A DNA stretch of 64,000 bases from Flavobacterium sp. UMI-01 (GCF_019656315.1 NZ_BPLU01000069.1:62001-126000); one strand, 5' to 3'. Shown: positions 44,160 to 53,726, counted from the stretch's first letter. Made by a program: numbers and translations. Notes: generated from the letters alone by a model not told the origin.

Positions 44160-44723
44160 ATGTTTCATAAAAAAACAATTTCCTTTTTTCTATTCACTAT
44201 TCCGTTGCTATTACTGAGCTGTAAAGACAACGTATTACCTAAACCTTCGAGTTATTTGAGATTAGATTATCCCGAAGCACGTTATGCAAATTTTGAAAAC
44301 AATTGCCCTTTTAGTTTTGAAATTAACGAAAAAGCAACTATTAAGGCTGACAAAAATTGCGGATTCAGCATTACCTATCCCAAAATGAAAGCCACCATTT
44401 ATCTCACTTACAAACCCATAAATAACAACATCAATAATCTTTTGCGTGACGCTCAAAAACTTACGTATGAACACGTGATCAAAGCGGATGACATCCTAGA
44501 ACAACCTTATATTAACCCTGACAAAAAAGTATATGGTATGTTTTACCAAGTAAATGGAGATGCCGCTACCAACTCACAATTCTATGTAACAGATAGTACT
44601 CGACATTTCATTACTGGCTCAGTTTATTTTTATGCCAAACCTAATTTTGATTCCATTATGCCTGCAGCAAGTTATATTAAAAACGACATGCAACGCCTAA
44701 TGGAAACATTAAAATGGAAATAA
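44160..44723 (+). CDS. gldD: Gliding motility lipoprotein GldD
   Basis: A protein of 187 residues with a lipoprotein signal peptide (lipobox LLLLSC, Cys 21). After the anchor comes PKPSSYLRLDYPEARY, a sequence typical of GldD. It is attached to the cytoplasmic or outer membrane and is required for gliding and T9SS function in F. johnsoniae; its biochemical role is unknown. It lies 24 bases after gldE and is followed by a terminator hairpin. Confidence 0.94.
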   Translation: MFHKKTISFFLFTIPLLLLSCKDNVLPKPSSYLRLDYPEARYANFENNCPFSFEINEKATIKADKNCGFSITYPKMKATIYLTYKPINNNINNLLRDAQKLTYEHVIKADDILEQPYINPDKKVYGMFYQVNGDAATNSQFYVTDSTRHFITGSVYFYAKPNFDSIMPAASYIKNDMQRLMETLKWK

Positions 44724-44742
44724 ACTCCTTCAAGCATAAAAA

Positions 44743-44773
44743 AAACCATTAAGAAACTAATCCTTAATGGTTT
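44743..44773. terminator. Terminator between gldD and the HMA lipoprotein gene
   Basis: A perfect 11-bp stem (AAACCATTAAG with CTTAATGGTTT) and a 9-nt loop lie between converging genes. A-rich DNA on the left and a T-rich run on the right make it usable in both directions. Confidence 0.85.
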
Positions 44774-44796
44774 ATATTTTTCTGAATAAATAGTAA

Positions 44797-45177
44797 TTAC
44801 TTAAATTCAGACACCTTATAAGTAGCACCATCGCCTGTAGCCTGCACTACTTGAGTTAGAGATTCTTGATTTTGGATCGTTTTATCAAAAGTCACCACAG
44901 CCAATTTTTTATCAAAATCAACTTCAGCAGTCTGTACACCATCTAAATTGGATAATTCATCTTGTATCGTTTTAGCACAGCCTACAGCACAAGTCATTCC
45001 TTCAATTTTAAAACTCGCTGATTGTAAATTCTCAGCTACTATTTCTTTTTTAACTTTCAAAGAAGCAGTTTCTTCTTTGTGAGGAATAATTTTTTCAGCT
45101 TCGGCGTTATTTTGCTTACAGCTAGTTAAAACCAAACCAGCAAAAAACAGTAAAGCAATCGATTTTATGATTTTCAT
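44797..45177 (-). CDS. Lipoprotein with a heavy-metal-associated domain
   Basis: A protein of 126 residues with a lipobox LVLTSC (Cys 20). Residues 54-122 form a heavy-metal-associated (HMA) fold, with MTCAVGCAKT at the metal site. The spacing of the two cysteines (63 and 67) is C-x3-C, whereas standard HMA sites are C-x2-C. An exported metal carrier, perhaps for copper delivery or buffering outside the cytoplasm, is a fair guess but not proven. It is read alone and ends at a shared terminator. Confidence 0.85.
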   Translation of the reverse strand: MKIIKSIALLFFAGLVLTSCKQNNAEAEKIIPHKEETASLKVKKEIVAENLQSASFKIEGMTCAVGCAKTIQDELSNLDGVQTAEVDFDKKLAVVTFDKTIQNQESLTQVVQATGDGATYKVSEFK

Positions 45178-45269
45178 AATGCTATTGTTTAAAAAATATT
45201 TACAAAAATACTCATTTCGACACGGTTAATTCATAAAATAATTACAATTTTGGGTTAAAATACAAACCT

Positions 45270-46139
45270 ATGGAGTCAAAACAAATCAAATGGAACTACC
45301 TAATTGTGCTAGCACTTATCTGGGGAAGTTCATTTATATTAATTAAACGTGGCTTAATAGGACTGAGCGCTATTCAAGTAGGCTCCTTACGAATAATTTT
45401 TGCTTCCTTATTCTTAATAAGTATTGGGTTTAAAAGTCTTTTCAAAATACCCATCAACAAATGGAAATACATAGGACTTACGGCAGTATGTGGTACATTT
45501 TTACCCGCTTATCTCTTTGCTATTTCACAAACCGAATTAGATAGTGCTGTAACGGCGATACTCAACTCATTAACTCCATTAAACACTTTACTAATTGGAG
45601 TAATAGCTTTTAGAGTAGGATTTCAAAAACGCCAACTTTGGGGTGTCATCATTGGATTGATAGGCAGCCTATTGCTCGTTTTTAATGGCGCCATAAACCA
45701 CCCCGAACAAAATTATTACTATGCTATCTTAGTTATCTCTGCCTCGATTTGTTATGCCATCAATGTTAATTTGATAAAAAAATACCTAACAGACCTTAGC
45801 CCATTAAGCATTACCACAGGAAATTTTACCGTGTTGTTTATCCCTGCACTATACATACTTTTTTCCTCAGGATATACTGAAATCATTGCCATTGAAAAAG
45901 TACAAAAAGCCACGATTTACATTCTAATACTAGGGATTATTGGGACAGGAATTGCCAACATTCTCTTTTTTAAATTAATCCAGATTGCTTCCCCGGTGTT
46001 TGCGGCTTCAGTAACCTATCTCATTCCACTTGTTGCCTTCTTTTGGGGATTATTAGATCATGAATCCTTAACTGCTATTCAGTTCATTGGTGCATTTATT
46101 ATTTTAATAGGAGTATATCTTTCTTCCAAAAAACAATAA
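45270..46139 (+). CDS. EamA-family transporter
   Basis: The protein has 289 residues and ten transmembrane helices arranged as two EamA repeats (first half with WNYLIVLALIWGSSFILIKRG, second half from about residue 150 with YYYAILVISASICYAI). This is the drug/metabolite exporter superfamily; amino acids, nucleotides or drugs are possible substrates and none is supported here. It is a single-gene unit ending at a hairpin shared with the M16 gene. Confidence 0.9.
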   Translation: MESKQIKWNYLIVLALIWGSSFILIKRGLIGLSAIQVGSLRIIFASLFLISIGFKSLFKIPINKWKYIGLTAVCGTFLPAYLFAISQTELDSAVTAILNSLTPLNTLLIGVIAFRVGFQKRQLWGVIIGLIGSLLLVFNGAINHPEQNYYYAILVISASICYAINVNLIKKYLTDLSPLSITTGNFTVLFIPALYILFSSGYTEIIAIEKVQKATIYILILGIIGTGIANILFFKLIQIASPVFAASVTYLIPLVAFFWGLLDHESLTAIQFIGAFIILIGVYLSSKKQ

Positions 46140-46159
46140 AGCCAATAAAATTATTGGCT
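46140..46159. terminator. Hairpin between converging EamA and M16 genes
   Basis: A perfect 9-bp stem (AGCCAATAA with TTATTGGCT) with a 2-nt loop follows the EamA stop. On the plus strand it is followed by TTTAAGTT. Confidence 0.6.
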
Positions 46160-46181
46160 TTAAGTTATAAAAGATATTGAT

Positions 46182-47597
46182 TTACTTCACATAAACAGGT
46201 TTTGATGTAGGATTTCCGTACTTATCATAATAATAAATTGGAATGTTTAATTTCTCTAAACCTGGCAACACTTCCTCGCCTTTTCCCACTATAACAATAC
46301 GACTATTATCAATCAAAAAATAATTATTAGCTGCTTGAACAATATCTTCTGGCGTTACTGCTGTAATGGTTTTGATATAATTTTCATAAAAATCTTTAGG
46401 CAACTGTTCGATTTCAGTATTCAATGCGTAACGAGCTACAGACTGCGGTTTTTGTGCCTGCATTACAAACCTACCTATAAAACCTGCTTTTACAGCATTC
46501 AAGCGCTCTTCTGTCACCTTCTCAGTACGCATGCGTTTAATCTCCTTTACAATCTCGACAGTAGCACTGTCCGTAACGGCATTTCTTACAGCCGAATATG
46601 AACGTACTTTTGTAACATATTTTCCGGCTCCAATAGAACAATTGGCGCCGTAAGTCCATCCATGTTTCTCACGCAAATTCATATTCAAATAACTATTAAA
46701 CTCACCTCCTAAAATTGTTGAAGCTAAAACTGCTGGAAAAAAATCTTTATGATTCATTTTTAACAGCATGGTATTTACCACTGATATTTCGGATTGAACT
46801 GCATTGGGAACATCAACAAAATTAATTTGCGTAGCTGTCACATTTTGAGGATTTGGATAAACCAACTTAGGGACAACACTTTTTTTCCAGGGACCAAAAA
46901 GCTTTTCTACCCATGGTTTAATTTGTGCAAATTTAACATCTCCAACAATAACTAAATAGGCATTTTCAGGACTAAAATAAGTTGCATACAAATCCTTAAC
47001 ATCCTTTAAAGTAACATTGTTCAATGTTTCAGGAGTAACAAATTCGCCTGAAGGATGATTCACCCCAAAAGCCAAAGCATCCACAACACGATTAGCGATG
47101 GCCGGAACACTTTTCTCCTCTGATTTTAAGCTTTCCAAGATTTTAGCTTTCTCTTTATCAAATTCTTCTTGAGTGAATTCAGGATACAAAGCCCCAAAAG
47201 ACATTAACTCTAACACTCTAACTCCATAGCGAGACAAACTGTTAGCTCTAGCGCCATGAGATGTAAAACTGATAGAAGCCCCCATGAAATCGATTTCTTC
47301 ATTCAAATCATCTTTGGAAATTTTAGAACTTCCATTACCTATGAGACTACTACACAAATCATCAACCCCTTTTTTATTTCCTTCAGCAAATGGCGGATTG
47401 TCAATGGTAAGATTAAAAGTAACTTTGGGCAATTTATGATTTTCTACTACCATAACTTTCAAACCATTTGGCAATTGAAAAGTTTGTGGTTTTTTTAAAT
47501 GAACTACTGGAGGTGTTCCAGGTTTAGGCTGCGTTCTATCTTGTGCGTACATATTTCCTGCAACAATCAATAGGATTAATAATAATGTTTTTTTCAT
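46182..47597 (-). CDS. M16-family protein without catalytic site (R/Y subunit)
   Basis: The first ATG is at 47597 (MKKTLLL), giving 471 residues; a TTG at 47603 adds two. A signal peptide is present. The M16 fold is clear, but the His-x-x-Glu-His zinc site is missing: the aligned region reads VDDLCSSLIGNG. The C-terminal half has the Arg and Tyr motif REKHGWTYG used for substrate binding. Such proteins pair with an active M16 partner, and the active gene lies directly upstream (11-base gap). Probably periplasmic, acting on peptides or small proteins. Confidence 0.9.
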   Translation of the reverse strand: MKKTLLLILLIVAGNMYAQDRTQPKPGTPPVVHLKKPQTFQLPNGLKVMVVENHKLPKVTFNLTIDNPPFAEGNKKGVDDLCSSLIGNGSSKISKDDLNEEIDFMGASISFTSHGARANSLSRYGVRVLELMSFGALYPEFTQEEFDKEKAKILESLKSEEKSVPAIANRVVDALAFGVNHPSGEFVTPETLNNVTLKDVKDLYATYFSPENAYLVIVGDVKFAQIKPWVEKLFGPWKKSVVPKLVYPNPQNVTATQINFVDVPNAVQSEISVVNTMLLKMNHKDFFPAVLASTILGGEFNSYLNMNLREKHGWTYGANCSIGAGKYVTKVRSYSAVRNAVTDSATVEIVKEIKRMRTEKVTEERLNAVKAGFIGRFVMQAQKPQSVARYALNTEIEQLPKDFYENYIKTITAVTPEDIVQAANNYFLIDNSRIVIVGKGEEVLPGLEKLNIPIYYYDKYGNPTSKPVYVK

Positions 47598-47608
47598 AAT
47601 CAAGAAAA

Positions 47609-48934
47609 CTAATTTTGATTCACTTCTTTCGCAGGAATATAATCCAAAATTAATCGTTGGTTTGGATTTAAATATTTCTGAGCGACTGTTCTAATTTCCT
47701 CTCGAGTTATCGAACGATAAATATCCTTTTCATTATTAATTAAATGAATATCTCCATAAAGCAAATAATAACGCGCCAAATTTTCAGCTATACCTTCAAG
47801 ACTAGAGTTGTCATTTACATACTGATTTTCAAATTGATTCTGTAACTTCAAATAATCTTTTTCGGAAATCAATTCAGTTTGTATTTTAATAATTTCTTCA
47901 TCAATTTCCTGTAATAAATCTTCAGCTGTAAAGCCTTGCATAGGTAATCCATAGACAATATACATTCCATAATCCTCTTGACTAAAACCTACAGCTCCTA
48001 TTTGCAACGCTTTTTTCTTATCATCTACAATTTTCTTATACAACTTTGAACTTTTCCCATCACTTAAATAGGCTGAAATTAAATCCAACACCCTTGCATC
48101 CCTACTTTTCATTGATGGCGTACGATAAGAGGTGACCAACATTGGAATTTGAATATTTGGATCTTCATAAGTGGCTTTGATAGTTTTAGTTATTGGTTCT
48201 TCAACAAAAGTTTTCCTTTTGATAGGGGTTCCTGACGGGATTACGCCAAAATATTTCTGTATCCATTCTTTGGCTTGTTTTTTTTCGAAATCACCAGCAA
48301 CAACTAAAACTGCATTATTAGGAATGTAAAATTTAGTATTAAAATCTTTAAAATCATCCAAAGTAGCCGAATTAAGGTGCTCCACCGATCCAATTGTTGT
48401 CCATCGATAAGGATGCTTTTCAAAAAGATTTTCTTTCACCTTAGCGATAATCATTCCGTAGGGTTGATTATCGTATCTAGTGTTTTTTTCTTCAATAATT
48501 ACTTTTGTTTGGGTATCAACTCCCACCTGATTAATCACGGGATGCAACAATCTTTCCGACTCCATCCAAAGTCCTAATTCAAGGTTATTAGATGGAAAAA
48601 CCTCGTAATAATAGGTTCTATCATCAGAAGTATTAGCATTATTCACACCTCCATTAGAAGAAACAATTTTAAACCACTCCCCTCTTCCAATGTTTTTAGT
48701 TCCTTCGAACAATAAATGCTCAAAAAAATGGGCAAAACCAGTTTTATTTGGATTTTCGTCTTTTGAACCTACATGATACATTACAGATGTAACTACTACA
48801 GGTGCATCATGATCCTGATGCAATACAACATGTAACCCATTATCAAGTGTATATTCTTCAAAAGCTATGGTTTGAGCCGAAGTGGTACCTCCAACCAAAA
48901 GGGCAGTACTTATTGCCATTAGATATTTTTTCAT
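47609..48934 (-). CDS. M16-family zinc metallopeptidase (active subunit)
   Basis: The protein has 441 residues with a signal peptide (residues 1-21). The inverted zinc motif His-x-x-Glu-His is at residues 69-73 (GFAHFFEHLLFEGT), and the third zinc ligand Glu is probably in VIIEEKNTRYDNQP about 75 residues later. This is the catalytic half of an M16B pair; the partner is the following gene. The pair probably forms a clam-shell protease that degrades short peptides in the periplasm. The two genes are cotranscribed and in the same direction. Confidence 0.93.
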   Translation of the reverse strand: MKKYLMAISTALLVGGTTSAQTIAFEEYTLDNGLHVVLHQDHDAPVVVTSVMYHVGSKDENPNKTGFAHFFEHLLFEGTKNIGRGEWFKIVSSNGGVNNANTSDDRTYYYEVFPSNNLELGLWMESERLLHPVINQVGVDTQTKVIIEEKNTRYDNQPYGMIIAKVKENLFEKHPYRWTTIGSVEHLNSATLDDFKDFNTKFYIPNNAVLVVAGDFEKKQAKEWIQKYFGVIPSGTPIKRKTFVEEPITKTIKATYEDPNIQIPMLVTSYRTPSMKSRDARVLDLISAYLSDGKSSKLYKKIVDDKKKALQIGAVGFSQEDYGMYIVYGLPMQGFTAEDLLQEIDEEIIKIQTELISEKDYLKLQNQFENQYVNDNSSLEGIAENLARYYLLYGDIHLINNEKDIYRSITREEIRTVAQKYLNPNQRLILDYIPAKEVNQN

Positions 48935-49120
48935 AAGGATTAATAAAAAACTGTATTTACAATACGCACAAAGAATCTTCAGTAGGTCAAAAATACTTTT
49001 TTTTATTTATCATCCACACAAAAACCTATTTTTTACTATAAAATCTTCACAACATACAACCACCTTAAAACACTATAAAACAAAGCATAAACTAAAAAAA
49101 ATATTTTTTCAACAGAGTAA

Positions 49121-49150
49121 TTGGATAGTAAAATTATAATTGTATATTTG
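49121..49150 (+). promoter_or_regulatory. Promoter of rplU-rpmA
   Basis: TTGG at 49121-49124 and TATATTTG at 49143-49150 are 18 bases apart, a near-perfect Bacteroidota promoter. The start of transcription would be near 49157, 23 bases before the rplU ATG. Confidence 0.75.
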
Positions 49151-49179
49151 CATCCTTAAAAATTTATAAATAAATCAGT

Positions 49180-49605
49180 ATGTATGCAATCGTAGAGATA
49201 GCAGGGCAACAGTTCAAAGTAAGCAAAGACTTAAAGGTTTATGTTCACCGTTTGGCTAACGAAGAAGGTTCAAAAGTATCTTTTGACAAAGTTCTTTTAT
49301 TAGATGACAACGGAAATGTAACTTTAGGCGCCCCAGCTATAGAAGGTGCTTCTGTAGAAGCTAAAGTGTTACAACACTTAAAAGGAGACAAAGTTATCGT
49401 TTTCAAAAAGAAAAGAAGAAAAGGATACAAAAAGAGAAACGGTCACAGACAATTTCTTACTCAAATTGTAATTGAAGGAATTACTGCAACAGGTGCTAAA
49501 AAAGCAACAGCTAAAAAAGCCGTAGCAGCAGAAGCAACTACTGAAGAAGCAGCTCCTAAAGCTAAGAAAGCTACAAAAGCTAAAAAAGAAGATACTCAAG
49601 AATAA
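49180..49605 (+). CDS. rplU: 50S ribosomal protein L21
   Basis: A protein of 141 residues; the first 100 are the standard L21 body (MYAIVEIAGQQFKVSKD, KKRRKGYKKRNGHRQ). The last 40 or so residues are a low-complexity Ala/Lys/Glu/Thr tail (KKATAKKAVAA, TKAKKEDTQE), a common extension in Flavobacteriaceae. L21 binds 23S rRNA near the exit side of the large subunit. It is the first gene of the rplU-rpmA pair. Confidence 0.98.
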   Translation: MYAIVEIAGQQFKVSKDLKVYVHRLANEEGSKVSFDKVLLLDDNGNVTLGAPAIEGASVEAKVLQHLKGDKVIVFKKKRRKGYKKRNGHRQFLTQIVIEGITATGAKKATAKKAVAAEATTEEAAPKAKKATKAKKEDTQE

Positions 49606-49629
49606 TAACAATATTAAAACTAATACGTC

Positions 49630-49896
49630 ATGGCTCACAAGAAAGGTGTCGGTAGTTCCAAGAATGGTAGAGAATCAGAATCAAAACGTTTAGGTGTTAA
49701 GATTTATGGAGGACAAGCTGCTATCGCAGGGAACATCATCGTAAGACAAAGAGGTTCTAAACACAATCCAGGTGAAAACGTTTACATCAGTAAAGATCAC
49801 ACTCTACACGCTAAAGTAGATGGAATTGTGAAATTCCAAAAGAAAAGAGACAACAAATCATACGTTTCAATCCTTCCATTTGAAGTTGAAGCTTAA
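49630..49896 (+). CDS. rpmA: 50S ribosomal protein L27
   Basis: A protein of 88 residues that begins MAHKKGVGSSKNGRESESKR, the usual start with no cleaved propeptide. L27 lies near the peptidyl-transferase centre, where its N-terminus contacts tRNA. The gene follows rplU with a 24-base gap and ends before a strong terminator. Confidence 0.98.
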   Translation: MAHKKGVGSSKNGRESESKRLGVKIYGGQAAIAGNIIVRQRGSKHNPGENVYISKDHTLHAKVDGIVKFQKKRDNKSYVSILPFEVEA

Positions 49897-49920
49897 TTAA
49901 TTTTGTCTATAAACAAATTA

Positions 49921-49948
49921 AAACCACTCTTTTGAGTGGTTTTTTTTT
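49921..49948 (+). terminator. Terminator of rplU-rpmA
   Basis: A 9-bp stem (AAACCACTC with GAGTGGTTT) with a 4-nt loop of Ts is followed by eight Ts. Confidence 0.9.
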
Positions 49949-50087
49949 GCTTTCCACCCAACCTATTATTTTTTTCAAACAAGACCAAACGCTAATCATA
50001 GTTCAAGAGCATTTTATTTTCACCCCCCAAACTTTTAACCATTAAAAAACAACGTTTACAAATCACCAAAACCACAAAACCCGTATT

Positions 50088-51227
50088 TTACGAGAGCAAA
50101 GTCCTAGAAATTACAATTTTTTGAATTTCAGAGGTACCTTCATAAATCTGTGTTATCTTAGCATCTCGCATCATCCGTTCCACATGATATTCCGATACAT
50201 ACCCATTTCCACCATGAATTTGAACAGCCTCAATAGTAACATCCATAGCTGTTTGTGAAGCAAACAACTTCGCCATCGCACCAGATTGAGTTATGTCTTG
50301 CCCCAAATCTTTTTCGGTCGCGGCCTTATAACATAACATTTTGGCCGCCATAATTTGAGTAGCCATATCTGTCAACTTGAAAGCAATTGCTTGATGTTTA
50401 AAAATTTCCTTCCCAAAAGCTTTTCGTTCTTGAGAATATTTCAAAGCCAGTTCATAAGCCCCAGTTGCAATCCCTAAGGCTTGAGCAGCAATTCCTATTC
50501 GACCTCCATTTAAAACCTCCATAGCAAATTGAAATCCAAAACCATCCGGTCCAATTCTATTTTCCTTTGGCACTTTCACATCATTAAATAATAACGAATG
50601 GGTATCCGAGCCACGAATTCCCATTTTTTTTTCTTTAGGACCAATATCAAAACCTGCCCAACCTTTTTCAACAATAAACGCATTAATCCCTTTGTGTCCT
50701 TTTTCGACATCTGTTTGCGCCATTACTAAATACGTAGAAGCCGAAGAACCATTCGTAATCCAATTTTTAGTTCCATTCAACAAATAATAATCCCCTTTAT
50801 CGATAGCCGTTGTCTTTTGCGAGGTAGCATCGGAACCCGCTTCAGGTTCTGACAAACAAAATGCACCAAGAACCTCACCTTTAGCTAAAGGCACTAAATA
50901 CTTTTGTTTTTGGTGTTCGCTACAATACTTTTCCATTCCAGCGCAAACCAACGAATTATTAACTGACATAATCACAGCAGTCGAAGCATCCACTTTAGCT
51001 AATTCGACTAAAGCCAATACATAGGACAAATTATCCAAACCCGCGCCCCCGTATTCTGGCGCCACTACCATTCCTAAAAAACCCAATTCAGCTAATTTCT
51101 TAACTTGTTCCGTTGGAAATTCCGAAAACTCATCTCTTGCGACCACTCCTGGTAATAATTCATTTTGAGCAAAATCTCTAGCAGCTTGTTGAATCATTAA
51201 CTGCTCTTCTGATAAATTGAAATCCAT
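50088..51227 (-). CDS. Acyl-CoA dehydrogenase (short/medium-chain type)
   Basis: The protein has 379 residues with the standard fold: an N-terminal helical domain, a beta domain (GAFCLSEPEAGSD), and a C-terminal helical domain. The catalytic Glu is in QIYEGTSEIQKIV near the end, as in butyryl-CoA dehydrogenases. It oxidises an acyl-CoA and reduces FAD; the chain length cannot be read from the sequence. It stands alone with no electron-transfer flavoprotein gene beside it. The 159-base gap to the divergent anmK holds no gene. Confidence 0.95.
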   Translation of the reverse strand: MDFNLSEEQLMIQQAARDFAQNELLPGVVARDEFSEFPTEQVKKLAELGFLGMVVAPEYGGAGLDNLSYVLALVELAKVDASTAVIMSVNNSLVCAGMEKYCSEHQKQKYLVPLAKGEVLGAFCLSEPEAGSDATSQKTTAIDKGDYYLLNGTKNWITNGSSASTYLVMAQTDVEKGHKGINAFIVEKGWAGFDIGPKEKKMGIRGSDTHSLLFNDVKVPKENRIGPDGFGFQFAMEVLNGGRIGIAAQALGIATGAYELALKYSQERKAFGKEIFKHQAIAFKLTDMATQIMAAKMLCYKAATEKDLGQDITQSGAMAKLFASQTAMDVTIEAVQIHGGNGYVSEYHVERMMRDAKITQIYEGTSEIQKIVISRTLLS

Positions 51228-51386
51228 ACTTGACTATTTTTTTGTGGTTGCACGCTACTATCAAAATAAAATTAATGTTTCTTACTTAGAATTATTAATT
51301 TTACCTGTTAGAAAATTAGCCTATTTATTTGACTTTATCTAATTATAGAAAAAGTTTTTTTTAGGAGAAATCAAAAAAACTCTTGT

Positions 51387-52454
51387 ATGAACAAACAAAA
51401 ATACCACGTCATTGGAGTTATGTCTGGCACCTCATTGGATGGTGTGGACTTAGCTCAAATTCAGTTTACAATCCAAAATAACCAATGGAGTTTTAAAATC
51501 ATTAAAAGCGAAACCATTCCTTATAATGGCTCTTGGGTTTCAATTCTTAAAAATGCTGTTACTTTTTCACACGACCAATTACAGGAATTAAACCGTGATT
51601 ACACTTTATTACTTTCTACAATAATTAATGAATTTGTACAAAAACACCAGATTAAAGATTTAGACGCTATTTGTTCACATGGACACACAATTTTACACCA
51701 ACCCCAAGATGCCTTTACATTACAAATCGGAAATTTACCCGAAATAGCCACCTTATTACAACAAACAGTGGTGTGCGATTTTAGAGTGCAAGATGTACAA
51801 CTAGGAGGTCAAGGAGCACCATTGGTACCAATAGGAGATCAAATCCTTTTTTCGAACTATGATTATTGCATGAATCTAGGGGGATTTTCAAATGTATCTT
51901 TTGAAGAAAACGGAAGTCGTATTGCTTTTGATATTTCGCCTGTCAATACTATATTAAACTATTACGCTAACCAACACGGGTTAGCCTACGACAACAAAGG
52001 AACAATAGCCAGTTCAGGCACCATTCATCCTGATTTACTTAACCAACTTAACACCTTAGCCTTTTACCAACAAAAACAGCCCAAATCACTAGGATTTGAA
52101 TTTGTCAAAGAAGAAGTTTTACCCATAATTGAAAGCTACAACATCCCCGTTAAAGACAAACTAGCCACTTTTGTAGAACATATCGCGATACAAACCGCTT
52201 TGGCCTTACCTACTCAAAAAGGTTCTCTTTTAGCAACTGGCGGCGGAGCTTATAATGAATTCTTAATTAAAAGAATCCAATCTCACATTCCTGAAATGCA
52301 AATTATTATTCCCGAAAGTCAAATTTTAGAATACAAAGAAGCTCTAATATTCGCCCTTTTAGGTGTTTTAAAGTTGCGAAACGAAATTAATGTTTTAAGC
52401 AGCGTTACAGGCGCAACCAAAGACCATAGTTCTGGCATAGTTTATGTGATGTAG
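51387..52454 (+). CDS. anmK: Anhydro-N-acetylmuramic acid kinase
   Basis: The protein has 355 residues. It phosphorylates and opens 1,6-anhydro-MurNAc from cell-wall recycling to give MurNAc-6-phosphate. The ATP-binding loop VMSGTSLDGVDLAQ near residue 12, the DFRVQDVQLGGQGAPLVP segment with the catalytic Asp, and NLGGFSNVSF are characteristic. It is read alone between the acyl-CoA dehydrogenase gene and exbB; the 138-base gap before exbB holds no gene and no clear promoter. Confidence 0.95.
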   Translation: MNKQKYHVIGVMSGTSLDGVDLAQIQFTIQNNQWSFKIIKSETIPYNGSWVSILKNAVTFSHDQLQELNRDYTLLLSTIINEFVQKHQIKDLDAICSHGHTILHQPQDAFTLQIGNLPEIATLLQQTVVCDFRVQDVQLGGQGAPLVPIGDQILFSNYDYCMNLGGFSNVSFEENGSRIAFDISPVNTILNYYANQHGLAYDNKGTIASSGTIHPDLLNQLNTLAFYQQKQPKSLGFEFVKEEVLPIIESYNIPVKDKLATFVEHIAIQTALALPTQKGSLLATGGGAYNEFLIKRIQSHIPEMQIIIPESQILEYKEALIFALLGVLKLRNEINVLSSVTGATKDHSSGIVYVM

Positions 52455-52592
52455 AAAGGATATTTTTGAAAATTAAAAAATTAAATCTTTGAAGGCAGAT
52501 TATAAAAAACGCACATTGATTTGTTTTGGAATTTAATCCACAACTTACAATTTTTATAATATCTTAGCGTTTCAATAAAAAAAGAAAAACAC

Positions 52593-53297
52593 ATGAGTTT
52601 ATTGTTACAAGCAGACACTTTAGCTGTTACAGAAGAAAATTTAGCCGAAGCGGTTCCAGTTGAAAAAACCTTATCGATTATGGAATTACTAACTAGCGGA
52701 GGGCTTGCTGGTCAAATTATTATGACAGCTCTTTTTTTAATGTTTTTTGTAGCGCTCTATCTCTATTTTGAGCGATTGATGGCCATAAATGAAGCCTCCA
52801 AAATGGACAATAGTTTTATGGGGCAAATAAGAGATAATATCAGAAATGGCCGTATCGACAATGCAAAAATCGCTTGTGCTCATACGAAGTCACCAGTTGC
52901 ACGTTTAATCGAAAAAGGAATCTCTAGAATAGGAAAACCTCTAGACGACATTAACACCGCAATCGAAAACGCGGGTAAACTCGAAATTTACAAACTCGAA
53001 AAAAACGTAAGCATCCTTGCAACCATCTCTGGAGCAGGCCCTATGACAGGATTTTTAGGAACTGTAGTTGGGATGATTCAAGCTTTCCATAAAATGGCAA
53101 CTTCAGGAGGACAAATTGAAGTAGGCGCTTTATCCGAAGGAATTTATACCGCAATGACCACTACCGTAGTAGGACTTGTAGTAGGACTAATTGCATACAT
53201 AGGCTACAACCATTTAGTAGTAAAGACCGATAAAATTGTCCACCAAATGGAGGCTAATGCAGTAGATTTCTTAGATTTATTAAATGACCCAGCTTAA
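52593..53297 (+). CDS. exbB: ExbB/TolQ/MotA-type proton channel protein
   Basis: A protein of 234 residues with three transmembrane helices (about 38-58, 140-165 and 185-210). Typical ExbB/TolQ signatures are LEKNVSILATISGAGPMTGFLGTV and EGIYTAMTTTVVGLVVGL. It forms the pentameric proton channel that drives ExbD and a TonB- or motor-like partner. The exbD gene follows 2 bases later. In F. johnsoniae related ExbB-like proteins also power T9SS or gliding, but which role this set serves cannot be told from the sequence. Confidence 0.9.
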   Translation: MSLLLQADTLAVTEENLAEAVPVEKTLSIMELLTSGGLAGQIIMTALFLMFFVALYLYFERLMAINEASKMDNSFMGQIRDNIRNGRIDNAKIACAHTKSPVARLIEKGISRIGKPLDDINTAIENAGKLEIYKLEKNVSILATISGAGPMTGFLGTVVGMIQAFHKMATSGGQIEVGALSEGIYTAMTTTVVGLVVGLIAYIGYNHLVVKTDKIVHQMEANAVDFLDLLNDPA

Positions 53298-53299
53298 CT

Positions 53300-53692
53300 A
53301 TGAACATCCGAGGACGAAATAAAGTAAGTGCTGAATTCAATATGTCATCAATGACAGATATTGTTTTCCTATTATTGATATTCTTTATGCTTACCTCCAC
53401 AATGGTAACCACTAACGCATTAGATTTAGTACTCCCAAAAGCAAAAGGAAAAACAGACAGCAATAAAAATATTGCCGTGAGCATCAATAAAAAACTCGAA
53501 TTTTTCATTGACAAAGAGCCCGTACAAGAAACCGAATTAGAAAGTAAATTATTAAGCCTTTTTACAGCCGACAATTCTAAAGCCATTATCCTAAGAGCCG
53601 AAGAAGGAGTCCCAATTGAAAAAGCCGTAAACGTATTAGACATTGCCAATAGAAACCAAATTAAAGTTGTTTTAGCCGTTAGACCCAAATAA
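53300..53692 (+). CDS. exbD: ExbD/TolR-type protein
   Basis: A protein of 130 residues with one transmembrane helix that carries the proton-accepting Asp 20 (SSMTDIVFLLLIFFML), and a periplasmic domain. It pairs with ExbB to convert proton flow to mechanical energy. The start is 2 bases after the exbB stop and the tonB-like gene follows after 34 bases. Confidence 0.93.
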   Translation: MNIRGRNKVSAEFNMSSMTDIVFLLLIFFMLTSTMVTTNALDLVLPKAKGKTDSNKNIAVSINKKLEFFIDKEPVQETELESKLLSLFTADNSKAIILRAEEGVPIEKAVNVLDIANRNQIKVVLAVRPK

Positions 53693-53726
53693 TTCTTTAA
53701 TCGCTTAAACACATGATGCATACCCA

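Noticed and set aside
46182..47597. Pseudogene call for the M16 gene without HxxEH
   Set aside because: The frame is complete, and inactive M16 partners paired with active ones are a known arrangement.
49378..49638. Minus-strand open frame opposite rplU
   Set aside because: It is a low-complexity antisense shadow of the Lys/Ala tail of L21.
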